Assembly: GCF_963677195.1 (NCBI RefSeq)
Contig: NZ_OY781918.1
Span: 608,923 to 672,922 of the forward strand
DNA: 64,000 nucleotides
From: an uncultured Marinifilum sp.
GTDB lineage: Bacteria; Bacteroidota; Bacteroidia; Bacteroidales; Marinifilaceae
Direction: 5' to 3'
Part shown: positions 56,884 through 64,000 of the stretch, piece by piece
Layout: the number at the start of each line of letters is the position of its first letter
Position numbering within the stretch: the first letter of the stretch is position 1
Position numbers and translations under genes: made by a program
Notes under the pieces: model-generated
The model's input: only the letters and a program-made list of their open reading frames with translations
Told to the model about the DNA's origin: nothing
The model's database searches: none

Positions 56884-57324
56884 ATGACACTGGAAATTTG
56901 GCACTTATGGCTTTTCTTAACCATTAGCTTATTCGTGATCGAAATTATTATTCTAACATTTACCTCACTTTGTTTCGGCGCAGGGGCATTTGTTACAGGA
57001 ATACTCGCCTATTTGGGTTGTGATACCTCTATTCAAATAACATCATTTTTAATGATTAGCATAATAAGCTTACTATTAGTAAAACCCTATTTAAAAAATA
57101 ATATGGTAAGCCATACTGCTCTTAAAATGAATTTTTCGGACAATTTAATTGGGAAAGAAGCTTATGTTATAGAGAAAATTAATCAATCTAAAAATATTGG
57201 AAAAGTAATTATTGGTGGATCTGCCTGGAAAGCTAAATCCTTATATGGAGAAGAAATTAGGAAAGGTGCATTTGTTAGAATTATAAAATTTGACCAATTT
57301 ACAGTAACGGTTAAAGAAAGCTAA
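56884..57324 (+). CDS. NfeD family membrane protein
   Basis: The 146-residue protein has three closely spaced membrane helices (WLFLTISLFVIEIIILTF, GAGAFVTGILAYLG, ITSFLMISIISLLLVKPYL) and a C-terminal OB-fold (LIGKEAYVIEKINQSKNIGKVIIGG). This is the short NfeD form, which normally works with a stomatin/flotillin partner. No stomatin gene follows here. The partner may be elsewhere. Confidence 0.85.
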   Translation: MTLEIWHLWLFLTISLFVIEIIILTFTSLCFGAGAFVTGILAYLGCDTSIQITSFLMISIISLLLVKPYLKNNMVSHTALKMNFSDNLIGKEAYVIEKINQSKNIGKVIIGGSAWKAKSLYGEEIRKGAFVRIIKFDQFTVTVKES

Positions 57325-57363
57325 AAACAAAGTACTCCTAAAACATAAATTTTTAAAGAAATT

Positions 57364-57397
57364 AAAAAGCTCAATAAATAAAATTATTGAGCTTTTT
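57364..57397. terminator. Bidirectional terminator between NfeD and rhodanese genes
   Basis: AAAAAGCTCAATAA (57364-57377) pairs with TTATTGAGCTTTTT (57384-57397) without mismatch. Confidence 0.9.
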
Positions 57398-57402
57398 ATA
57401 TT

Positions 57403-57756
57403 TTAATATTCAGATGCTTTCATTTGTTTTAAATTACGATTCCAGCTATACAAACCACCTTTTAAATGTGCAACATTATAAAATCCAATATTACGAAGGT
57501 AATTTCGAACTTGCTTACTTCTAAATCCTAAATGACAGAAAACAACAATATCCTTATCTTTAGGCAACATTGGAATCTTATTTTGTATTTCTTCCATAGG
57601 AATATGTATAGCATTTTCGATACCATTTTTTGCCAACTGATTAGGTTCACGAATGTCAATTAATAAAATATCATCTCGCTTTTGTAATTCATTCATTAAT
57701 TCTATAGCGGAATAACTTGTTTTAAGGCCGGTATCATTATTTGAAAATATAGTCAT
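57403..57756 (-). CDS. Single-domain rhodanese-like protein
   Basis: The 117-residue cytoplasmic protein contains the rhodanese start ILLIDIREPNQLAKNGIENAIHIPMEEI (in parts) and the active-site loop CHLGFR at 74-79, whose cysteine carries the persulfide. The six-residue loop fits sulfurtransferases rather than phosphatases. It is a single gene with an AT-rich upstream region of 233 bases in which I see no recognised promoter. Confidence 0.88.
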   Translation of the reverse strand: MTIFSNNDTGLKTSYSAIELMNELQKRDDILLIDIREPNQLAKNGIENAIHIPMEEIQNKIPMLPKDKDIVVFCHLGFRSKQVRNYLRNIGFYNVAHLKGGLYSWNRNLKQMKASEY

Positions 57757-57989
57757 ATCTGTTATTTAAATTTAAATACTAAAAAATATCGCTCGTGAAA
57801 ATTTACAATTTTCCAATTAATACATATCAAATATAAAAAATATACCAGTATGCCATTGTCAAAAATTCTAAATAATAACAATAATATATAAAGTTTGTAA
57901 ATAACATATATTTCTGAAAATACAATTAAAAAACACCTTTGTTAAACTTTCCTAAAAATCATATTCTAACACCTTATCTACTATTATTA

Positions 57990-58727
57990 CTAAAGCAAAC
58001 TTAAAATATAAGTTTCCATTTTTTTAAAGTGCGATCCATTCCAATACACTTTATCGCATTTTGAGCAATAGTAAAAAGTATCGTATAGTTTTGCAATATT
58101 AGGCTCTACCTTATCTGCTATAGCAACATTATTCAACTCTGTTAATTGGCTGTTACAACACATACATCGTGTAAAAGATTTAAATTCATTGTACAAATCA
58201 AACTTTTTTACAACTTCAATTAATTGCTCATGTTTTCCAATAGTACGAACAAAATATCCTTGTACTATTCTACTCGATTTTAAGAGTAATTTATCGCGTG
58301 TAAGAATAATTCGATTCTCTCTGATTGCAATATCAATAATTTCATCATCATTCATTCTATTCTTATAAATGGTATCGAAACCCAACATTCGCATATACTT
58401 GGCCAACTTTCCCAAATGGCAATCGAGAATAAATTTTGTTTCACCTAATTCGATCTCCCTTAGTCGGGATATTGAAGAAATATTCAAATTCTCAAATTTT
58501 GGATAAACAGCAATTCGGTCGTCTTCTTTAATTTCATCTGTAATTTTTACCGGACTTCCGTTCACTAAAATTAAATCAATCTCGGCAAAAGGTATCCCTA
58601 AAGATACCAGAGTATCGCCAACACATATAGGAGTTTTAAAAGGCTGAACAAAAGACTTGCTCTTCCTTTGCTCTGGAAGAAAATCATTTAAACTTGCATA
58701 AAACCGAAAAGTAAAAGGTTTTTTCAT
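57990..58727 (-). CDS. Mut7-C RNase domain protein with N-terminal ubiquitin-like domain
   Basis: The 245 residues form two parts. Residues ~1-85 are a ThiS/MoaD-like ubiquitin fold (Ub-Mut7C), with VLVNGSPVKITDEIKEDDRI. The rest is the Mut7-C PIN-like nuclease with FILDCHLGKLAKYMRMLGFD, the acidic IILTRDKLLL and a zinc ribbon (CMCC and CSKC pairs followed by KVYWNGSH). It is predicted to cleave RNA. Its cellular target is not known. It is a single gene. Confidence 0.9.
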   Translation of the reverse strand: MKKPFTFRFYASLNDFLPEQRKSKSFVQPFKTPICVGDTLVSLGIPFAEIDLILVNGSPVKITDEIKEDDRIAVYPKFENLNISSISRLREIELGETKFILDCHLGKLAKYMRMLGFDTIYKNRMNDDEIIDIAIRENRIILTRDKLLLKSSRIVQGYFVRTIGKHEQLIEVVKKFDLYNEFKSFTRCMCCNSQLTELNNVAIADKVEPNIAKLYDTFYYCSKCDKVYWNGSHFKKMETYILSLL

Positions 58728-59012
58728 GTCTATTCTTTGGTAATGATAAGAAGTACTTTTACCAATTTACAAAAGAATAAGGGTTTTAAGATTTGCATTA
58801 TGCTTTTTTATTGTAAAAATTGAATAGTTAAAATTGGTGATGTATTAATGTAATTTGAAGCAAATCTGGAAAATAGAAATGAGTATTGTGTGCAAAATTT
58901 TCCAGATCTCGCATTAAGTCGTTGATAGATGTATAAAGGATCAGTTTCAAAAGTTGGGTCTGCGTACAAAAAGGAATACCTTTGCTGATAGAAAAAACAC
59001 TTTAAATTATAT

Positions 59013-59387
59013 ATGCAAAAGTCACTACTCTCACTATTTTTTCCAGAAGGTCTTTTAGATTATTTTGATATAATAGATTTTAAAGAGGTTTCTAGCGGGA
59101 AAGAAATTTACGAAAGAAGATTAACTATTTATTTAGAAGAAAAGAAGATTATTCCTGAGGAATATAAGGATTATTCTATTAAAGCCAGTGGTTTTATGCC
59201 AGCACGAGAAATAGAAGATTATCCCATTCGAGATATGTTAGTTAAGCTTAATGTCAAGCGTCGTCGTTGGGATGTTGTTGTTGATGGCAAGAGTAAAAAA
59301 GTAAGTAGAGATTGGAATTTGATCATTTCAGGAACTCGCATGTCTGCAGAGTATTCTGCTTTTTTAAAAGAAGTTAGTCGATTTTAA
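59013..59387 (+). CDS. ISAon1-type transposase, N-terminal frame
   Basis: The 124-residue product (MQKSLLSLFFPEGLLDYFDI) resembles the N-terminal region of ISAon1 transposases and includes the DNA-binding segment VKLNVKRRRWDVVVDGKSKK. It ends at 59387, while the frame of the DDE domain opens at 59368, giving a 20-base overlap that includes an A-run (59366-59369). The element most likely makes a fused product by a +1 (or -2) shift in that overlap. Confidence 0.8.
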   Translation: MQKSLLSLFFPEGLLDYFDIIDFKEVSSGKEIYERRLTIYLEEKKIIPEEYKDYSIKASGFMPAREIEDYPIRDMLVKLNVKRRRWDVVVDGKSKKVSRDWNLIISGTRMSAEYSAFLKEVSRF

Positions 59388-60363
59388 TGCGATCAGTATT
59401 AAAAGCCTTGAAATATATTTAGGAATAAATGGTGATAAATTTCGAAGACAGTACAAAACAAATTTAAGTGGTTTTGATCAATGGGATAAAAAGCTACACG
59501 CCAAAGATTACCTGATATTTCCTGAAAACATAGGTTCTAATTTAGCTCTTGATGAAACAGCCTTTTCAAATGGAGAGTTGTATACCATTCTCAGTAACAA
59601 AGATAAAAAAGGAAAGCAAGGTAGCTTGGTTGGTGTGTTTAACGGAACACAAGCTGATTCCATTATAAGTTTAATTCGCGAACACATTTCAGAAGAGTTG
59701 CGCTATACCGTTAAAGAAGTTACTCTTGACATGGCTGGTAGCATGAATAAGATCGTAAGAAAATGTTTTCTAAAAGCTGAAATCACTACAGATCGATTTC
59801 ATGTGCAAAAGCTGGCCAATGATGCCGTACAAGAGCTTAGAATTAAGCATAGGTGGAAGATAATAGATGATGAAAATGCAGAGTATAAGAAAGCGAAATT
59901 AGAAGGAAAATTGTATAAACCTGAAATATTGGAAAATGGTGATACACTGCGACAATTGATGGCTAGAGCTCGTTATGCATTGTATAAATCTCCGGAAAAA
60001 TGGACTACATCTCAAGAAATCAGAGCTCGTTTATTATTTGAAAGATTTCCCGAAATTAAGAAAGCATACAGGCTCTCGGATGGACTTAGAAAAATATACA
60101 ATCAATCTTTAGAACCAAATGTAGCAAGACTTAAACTAGCACAATGGTTCGATGAAATTGAAAGAGCCGGAATGGATTCTTTTAATTCAATAAAAAGAAC
60201 TTTTGAAGTACATCATAAACAAATTGTTAATTATTTCTTGAATAGAAGTACAAACGCTTTTGCCGAATCTTTAAATGCTAAAATTAAAAATTTCAGAAGA
60301 TCTTTAAGAGGGATTGTTGATTTAGATTTCTTCCTTTTTAGGTTATCTAAAATTTTTGCTTAG
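59368..60363 (+). CDS. ISAon1/ISL3-type transposase, DDE catalytic frame
   Basis: This frame is open from 59368 to the TAG at 60361-60363, about 331 codons. It carries an ISL3-like DDE domain: ALDETAFSNGELYTI (first Asp), VTLDMAGSMNKIVRKCF and TTDRFHVQKLANDAVQELR (second Asp and following helix), and a late NRSTNAFAESLNAKIKNFRR containing the glutamate. An independent start (TTG 59578) would lose the first Asp, so expression by frameshift from the upstream frame is more likely. It looks undamaged. Confidence 0.8.
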   Translation, partial: KKLVDFNAISIKSLEIYLGINGDKFRRQYKTNLSGFDQWDKKLHAKDYLIFPENIGSNLALDETAFSNGELYTILSNKDKKGKQGSLVGVFNGTQADSIISLIREHISEELRYTVKEVTLDMAGSMNKIVRKCFLKAEITTDRFHVQKLANDAVQELRIKHRWKIIDDENAEYKKAKLEGKLYKPEILENGDTLRQLMARARYALYKSPEKWTTSQEIRARLLFERFPEIKKAYRLSDGLRKIYNQSLEPNVARLKLAQWFDEIERAGMDSFNSIKRTFEVHHKQIVNYFLNRSTNAFAESLNAKIKNFRRSLRGIVDLDFFLFRLSKIFA

Positions 60364-60414
60364 CTAAAAAAAATTGTGGAGTAGACCCAACTTTTGATGG
60401 TGACCCTGTATAAA

Positions 60415-60735
60415 CAGACATAACAAATATTACATCACTTATAGAATCTCCTCCTATAAATCCGTCAGGCATTCCGTCAGGCATAAAAAACAAAACGCTT
60501 AACTTTTAGCAAGTTAAGCGTTTTTGTAGAGGTCTCTGGCGGACTAGAACCAACAACAGATAAGCCAATAAATACAATGCTTTTATAAGTTTATTATATT
60601 AAGGGGGCGGAATTGGGGGCGGAATTAAATCAATTTACTTACTTTTCCAGCAAAATATAAACCTTACCTTTTTAACCTCAGATTTTTCGATTTTTTTCTT
60701 TTGTTGTAAATACTCACTAAAACCCACATTAAAAC
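60415..60735. other. Candidate element end/attachment region
   Basis: This 321-base non-coding stretch holds two tandem 12-bp direct repeats, TCCGTCAGGCAT at 60461-60484 and GGGGGCGGAATT at 60603-60626. It also has a terminator (60492-60524) and a minus-strand segment GGTTCTAGTCCGCCAGAGACC (60530-60550) that resembles a tRNA T-arm and acceptor end without the rest of the tRNA. It lies at the boundary between chromosomal genes with the IS and the integrase-bearing block, so it may be an att site. Confidence 0.4.
60492..60525. terminator. Strong hairpin terminator at the element boundary
   Basis: AAAACGCTTAACTT (60492-60505) pairs with AAGTTAAGCGTTTT (60511-60524) around TTAGC, with a T-run on the plus strand and an A/T-rich flank on the minus strand. 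Confidence 0.88.
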
Positions 60736-61959
60736 TTAAAACAAACTAAATTGATTATTTAAACCTCTTGCTTTATTTCTTCTTTGCGTATCTCTAATAT
60801 GATGTGCAATTTCTTTTATTTGAATATTTAATTCAGAATCAATCCATTTTCTTGTTAGATGCTTGCGGCTAATCTTATCAAATACTTGTGGCTTATTCTC
60901 TAAATAATATTTTAATCCTGTATGTGATAATAAAATACTATTATCTTTCTGCATGCTAATATCTAAGCCAGTTACTTTACACTTTCTATCATTATCTAAC
61001 TTGTTACGTTTTTTCCCCTTATCTACACTGTAATAGGTTACGTATTTCGGTTTAAATTCCTGATTCAAATCTTTTTCAAAATCATGTAATAGGTTACATG
61101 TTTTTAAATCATCGTTAATCAGCTCGACAAACTTCTTTTCAAGCAAATCGATAATAATTGCGATGTAATCTCGAGTACCATAATTCTCAATAAGCCTTTT
61201 TAATGTTTTCTTTTTATCGTGCCTTTGCTTCTTATTGTACTTTTCCCAATTGTAACCGTTTTTTAACTCATCTAAGGCTTTTGCATCCCTTTTGCTTAAA
61301 TCATTAATGTTTATAGTATCATCAAAACAAACAACCTCTTTAAACTTTTTCATAAGCAATAAGAAGAACACCTTCAATTTCTCAGCATCAGCAATATCAA
61401 TTAAATTATTAATTCCTGTTTCCCGATAAAACACCTTCCTAAGGGGCTTTATCTCAACTCTAAGCCTATTTTCAAAATCTTTCTTATAGATTTTTAACCA
61501 ATAATAATTTTCATGCTTAAACTTGATTCCTTTTTTATCGATTAATGGTTTTCCATTTACCTTACCACCTTGCCAAAGTATTGTATTTAGAAACTGATCG
61601 GCTGGAAATGGCAAATCAATATTTAAACCAAATTCAGGATTTACGACCTGCACCGTAAGAGGATTAATACTAAAAGATTTATTTAACTCTCTCAAGGTCT
61701 CTATTATTTCAGTTCTGCAAAAGTCATTATTGTTATGCTTACCCTGATTGTGGAATTTATGGATACTTCCTCTAAATCCTGTATCTGAAAATTTAATTCC
61801 TTGATATTCTACAAATGTTGTAACCTTTCCAAAATCCTCACCCGATTTACCTTTTCCAGTTATAGTGCTTGTTCTATGCTTTAAACCCTTTAAAAGCGTA
61901 TGATTAAACAAATAGTTATCAGGAAAAGGAATGTTTATTACTCCTATACCATCAACCAT
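60736..61959 (-). CDS. Element protein, possible replication initiator
   Basis: The 407-residue protein is not confidently recognised. Its N-terminal half (DGIGVINIPFPDNYLFNHTL, then FSDTGFRGSIHKFHNQGKHN followed by NNDF) resembles the replication proteins of filamentous-phage gene II type in Bacteroidota elements. The C-terminus has CKVTGLDISMQKDNSILLSH and a basic end. Position and overlap-free spacing of one base after the 118-residue gene indicate co-expression. A canonical HUH motif is not visible, so catalytic activity is open. Confidence 0.5.
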   Translation of the reverse strand: MVDGIGVINIPFPDNYLFNHTLLKGLKHRTSTITGKGKSGEDFGKVTTFVEYQGIKFSDTGFRGSIHKFHNQGKHNNNDFCRTEIIETLRELNKSFSINPLTVQVVNPEFGLNIDLPFPADQFLNTILWQGGKVNGKPLIDKKGIKFKHENYYWLKIYKKDFENRLRVEIKPLRKVFYRETGINNLIDIADAEKLKVFFLLLMKKFKEVVCFDDTININDLSKRDAKALDELKNGYNWEKYNKKQRHDKKKTLKRLIENYGTRDYIAIIIDLLEKKFVELINDDLKTCNLLHDFEKDLNQEFKPKYVTYYSVDKGKKRNKLDNDRKCKVTGLDISMQKDNSILLSHTGLKYYLENKPQVFDKISRKHLTRKWIDSELNIQIKEIAHHIRDTQRRNKARGLNNQFSLF

Positions 61960-61960
61960 A

Positions 61961-62317
61961 CTAGAACATTTTTAATTGCTGAAAATCATTTTTGAATAGT
62001 TGTTCATTAGTAGTATAAACACCTGCCCTATGTTTTGATATTGGACAAAAACTACTTCTAATCTTTTGTATTTTATTCTGCTTTTCCAATTCAGCAACAT
62101 AACGGCACACATTAGCCCTAAGAATACCTGTATAAACAGATACTTGTAACATTGTACTAGGAATATTGAAAGCCTCATAAACTCGCTTAAGCTGATTATT
62201 AATGCGATCTTTAGACTTACTTTGATTACCTTTGTTTTGAACCAATGATATTCGGTTTAGGTTTGAACGCCTTAGGGCTTGTGAGCAATCGCAAGCCCTT
62301 TCTATTTGCTTGCTCAT
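61961..62317 (-). CDS. Small DNA-binding-like element protein
   Basis: The 118-residue basic protein has a central winged-helix-like pattern (FNIPSTMLQVSVYTGILRAN followed by VCRYVAELEKQNKIQKI), which suggests a regulator or replication accessory. Its start overlaps the stop of the upstream HTH gene by four bases, so the two are translationally coupled. No family is recognised. Confidence 0.6.
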   Translation of the reverse strand: MSKQIERACDCSQALRRSNLNRISLVQNKGNQSKSKDRINNQLKRVYEAFNIPSTMLQVSVYTGILRANVCRYVAELEKQNKIQKIRSSFCPISKHRAGVYTTNEQLFKNDFQQLKMF

Positions 62318-62610
62318 GATCTTTTACCTTTAGAGTTAGGAACTACTTTTAACGCCTCCTGAACAGCTTGTTCGGAATATAGTACACGTCTACCAATTCG
62401 CATAGCCTGAATACGTCCTTCTTTGGTGTACTCGTTTAGTGTGGGTAAGGATAATTTTAAAAGACTAGATACCTCACCCCTTGAATAGAATTTAGTTTCT
62501 GTTTTGGTTGGTTCGTCTTTTCTTGTTTGAACTTCTTCTCTGATTACATCCCTGATTAATTCTTTTAGATTCTCAGCAGATAAACTCTCTAATAAAATGC
62601 TTTTTGTCAT
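62314..62610 (-). CDS. Excisionase-like helix-turn-helix protein (MerR/HTH_17 type)
   Basis: The 98-residue protein contains SRGEVSSLLKLSLPTLNEYT and KEGRIQAMRIGRRVLYSEQA, the winged HTH_17 fold of Bacteroidota excisionases and element regulators. It probably controls excision together with the integrase or regulates the downstream operon. It is coupled by a four-base overlap to the 118-residue gene. Confidence 0.82.
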   Translation of the reverse strand: MTKSILLESLSAENLKELIRDVIREEVQTRKDEPTKTETKFYSRGEVSSLLKLSLPTLNEYTKEGRIQAMRIGRRVLYSEQAVQEALKVVPNSKGKRS

Positions 62611-62696
62611 CAGTATAATTTTTAATTATTAACTGATAACAAGGTTTATTTTTATTACATAACAAGCTAAAATACAACACTGTAAGAAAATTGAAG

Positions 62697-62732
62697 TTTT
62701 ACTGAAATTTTACTGAAATAACTGAATTTTAC
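62697..62732. repeat. Tandem 11-bp repeats between HTH gene and upstream gene
   Basis: TTTTACTGAAA occurs twice in tandem (62697-62707, 62708-62718), followed by TAACTGAA and TTTTAC. The array lies upstream of the HTH gene and runs into the stop codon of the gene at 62729. It could bind the HTH protein. Confidence 0.5.
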
Positions 62733-63412
62733 TTTTTCCCTAGAACTTCATTAAAAATGGACGTCATTTTTTCAATTCGCTTTTTAGGAAACGATTCAAT
62801 TCTCGTAAATTTTTCGTCGAATGATCCCTGTATAAACTCTATGTAATCTTTCTTTCTATGAGCCAATAAATATTCATTAGATAAATACCTGCCAATCAAT
62901 CCATATTTAGTAAATGGCTTATCATCTTCATAAGGATATTTTTCATCCAACTTTAAAAATACCCGATACCCTTCGTCTGTGAATACATCAGGACGTGGAT
63001 TTTTTATTGCTTTAGCCTCTCTTTTATAAAATGTTTGGTTAAAAGCTTTTCGAATTAATTCTATATCCTTAATACTTATTAAACAATTATATTTAGTTTG
63101 AAAACCCAAATGAGCAACTGGTCGCTTTACATCTTTAATCGTATCAATACGATGCTTATACATATCTTTACACTCCTGACTTCTTGCCCTTTGTAACCTT
63201 GACTCCAATTTATCCAAATCTCTATAAATTATACTTTCATATCGTTTTATAATATCATTTATAGCATAATCTAAATCATCAAAAAAATTATCTCTTTGAA
63301 TTTCATGTTCAAACTCCAAAGCCTTCGATATAAAATAATTTCTAAGTGCGGTTGTATCAGAACTATTGGTTTTTCTGCAAAAACCTTCAAAAATAAAATC
63401 ATAAAAATCCAT
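62729..63412 (-). CDS. Hypothetical element protein
   Basis: The family is not recognised. The 227-residue soluble protein is mainly helical and charged (YESIIYRDLDKLESRLQRAR, AFNQTFYKREAKAIKNP). It begins eight bases after the integrase stop and so is probably expressed with it. Genes of unknown function at this place next to integrases are common in Bacteroidota elements. It could be cargo or an excision factor, but nothing in the sequence decides. Confidence 0.65.
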   Translation of the reverse strand: MDFYDFIFEGFCRKTNSSDTTALRNYFISKALEFEHEIQRDNFFDDLDYAINDIIKRYESIIYRDLDKLESRLQRARSQECKDMYKHRIDTIKDVKRPVAHLGFQTKYNCLISIKDIELIRKAFNQTFYKREAKAIKNPRPDVFTDEGYRVFLKLDEKYPYEDDKPFTKYGLIGRYLSNEYLLAHRKKDYIEFIQGSFDEKFTRIESFPKKRIEKMTSIFNEVLGKK

Positions 63413-63420
63413 AATATAAA

Positions 63421-63999
63421 CTATTTAGCAATTTTCATTAATGGCTGGTTAAAAAATGGGTGTTCGCTCAGTCTTTCGGCTGCTTCTTCCTTAGTTGTTT
63501 TTATGTATGCAAAAAACTCTGATTCTGTTTTATGTCCTGATATCTTCATAATATCGAAAGGTGGTATTTTTGCGTTATACATGTTGGTACATGCTGAACG
63601 TCTTGCAGTATGACACATTACCAAATCACATTTTGCAAAATTCTTTTTCGTTTTCTTTCCCCCAATGGTCTTTTCAATCTGGACTATTTCCAGAAAGCCC
63701 AAATGCCTAGCAATATCTTTAATGTATTTATTTGTTTTCTGTTCAGTTATTTTAGGGGCTTTCCAATCGTATTTATTTAGTAGTGTTTCCAATTGTGCAG
63801 TAATTGGAACAAGCACTTTTACACCTGTTTTCTGCCTTGAAAGGCTTAAAGCTTTAGCACCATTATTTAAAGTGGTTAAATTGGCTTTAGATAGGTTTAA
63901 TACATCAACAACAGATTGCGCAGTATAATAACACATTAACCATAAATCTCTGGCTAATTCCCAATTTCGTTTTTTAGATAAATCTAATTGAGATATTTT
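63421..63999 (-). CDS. Tyrosine recombinase (integrase), C-terminal part, 5' end beyond the window
   Basis: The frame continues through the right edge, so only the catalytic domain is seen. It has CHTARRSACTNMYNAK with the HxxR pair, GHKTESEFFAYIKTT with the GH pair and the nucleophilic tyrosine. The first box reads DLWLMCYYTAQSVVDVLNL, where canonical enzymes have TGxRxxD. Ser takes the place of Arg I. From the literature as I recall it, IntDOT of CTnDOT also has Ser at that place, so this does not by itself mean inactivity. The element's Rep-like and HTH genes follow. Confidence 0.85.
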   Translation of the reverse strand, partial: KISQLDLSKKRNWELARDLWLMCYYTAQSVVDVLNLSKANLTTLNNGAKALSLSRQKTGVKVLVPITAQLETLLNKYDWKAPKITEQKTNKYIKDIARHLGFLEIVQIEKTIGGKKTKKNFAKCDLVMCHTARRSACTNMYNAKIPPFDIMKISGHKTESEFFAYIKTTKEEAAERLSEHPFFNQPLMKIAK

Positions 64000-64000
64000 G

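Larger units (their letters stand above)
58938..60406 (+). mobile_element. Complete ISAon1/ISL3-like insertion sequence
   Basis: The element is bounded by terminal inverted repeats that start GGATCA on the left and GGGTCA on the right and share the perfect block TCAAAAGTTGGGTCT. An 8-bp target duplication TGTATAAA lies at 58930-58937 and 60407-60414. It is 1469 bp long with two overlapping frames for the transposase. The intact ends and duplication indicate a recent, simple insertion in the intergenic space beside the integrative element. Confidence 0.88.
60530..64000 (-). mobile_element. Left part of an integrative element (integrase, HTH, Rep-like genes)
   Basis: All five genes from 60736 to the window end are on the minus strand and have no housekeeping role: tyrosine recombinase, unknown protein, excisionase-like HTH, winged-helix-like protein and a possible replication protein. 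This is the core of a small integrative or mobilisable element of Bacteroidota. The right boundary lies beyond the window and the left boundary is probably near the tRNA-like segment at 60530-60550. Confidence 0.7.

Noticed and set aside
60530..60602. Functional tRNA gene on the minus strand at the element boundary
   Set aside because: Only the T-arm and acceptor 3' strand are recognisable. The matching 5' acceptor strand, D-arm and anticodon arm are missing.
60461..60626. CRISPR array
   Set aside because: The 12-bp repeats are simple tandem pairs without spacers and no cas gene is present.

Overview
This 64-kb window is AT-rich chromosomal DNA from a member of the Bacteroidota. The evidence is a fused LpxC/FabZ protein, a 2509-residue SprA gliding/type IX secretion protein, an S46 dipeptidyl peptidase, a DUF4837 lipoprotein, and promoters of the Bacteroidota form TAnnTTTG with, in the best cases, TTTG about 20 bases upstream. 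A marine genus of the order Marinilabiliales is a plausible guess but is not proven here. No rRNA operon and no CRISPR array is present.

Layout. 1-99: tail of a possible thioredoxin-like gene. 320-1366: thiL. 1532-2310: a REP-type Y1 transposase between two related ~110-bp repeats. 2379-5710 (minus): lipid A genes lpxD, lpxC/fabZ and lpxA. 5937-7193 (minus): HD phosphohydrolase. 7541-12436: rimP-nusA-infB. 12802-15143: an ECF sigma factor, a membrane protein in the anti-sigma position and an envelope protein. 15216-33671 is a long minus-strand block: gcvH, sprA, ruvA, pdxA, a leucyl aminopeptidase, a DUF4837 lipoprotein, a LysM transglycosylase, tatA, rseP, dxr and an M23 peptidase. 33779-34161: three tandem initiator tRNA genes. 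34903-37855: a phosphoesterase, DUF4956 and CotH-like operon. 37938-41561: rnhB, an S46 peptidase and rnhA.

41644-49163 (minus) is the most system-like stretch: DUF2170/YbjN-like protein, PspA, DUF4178 protein, an Arg/Ser-rich membrane-anchored protein, a double DUF350 membrane protein, a membrane-fused polyamine aminopropyltransferase, SpeD, a trypsin-like lipoprotein and a TVGYGD potassium channel with RCK domains. It resembles the E. coli yjfIJKLMC type of PspA cluster and suggests membrane stress coupled to polyamine synthesis and ion flux. After it come sucCD, a Fic protein whose motif histidine is replaced by leucine, a FadL/OmpP1 porin, a TPR histidine kinase, NfeD, a rhodanese and a Mut7-C RNase.

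The right end is accessory. A complete ISAon1/ISL3-like insertion sequence (58938-60406) has an 8-bp target duplication, and an integrative element (about 60.5 kb to beyond the window) carries a tyrosine recombinase, an excisionase-like HTH protein and a possible replication protein.

The most novel signal is a three-copy structured repeat at 211-292, 8003-8084 and 12433-12515. The copies share conserved end sequences and a constant 3x3 internal loop, with helices of different sequence that all still pair. All three lie in sense orientation in untranslated parts of neighbouring transcripts (thiL leader, rimP-nusA spacer, infB 3' end).
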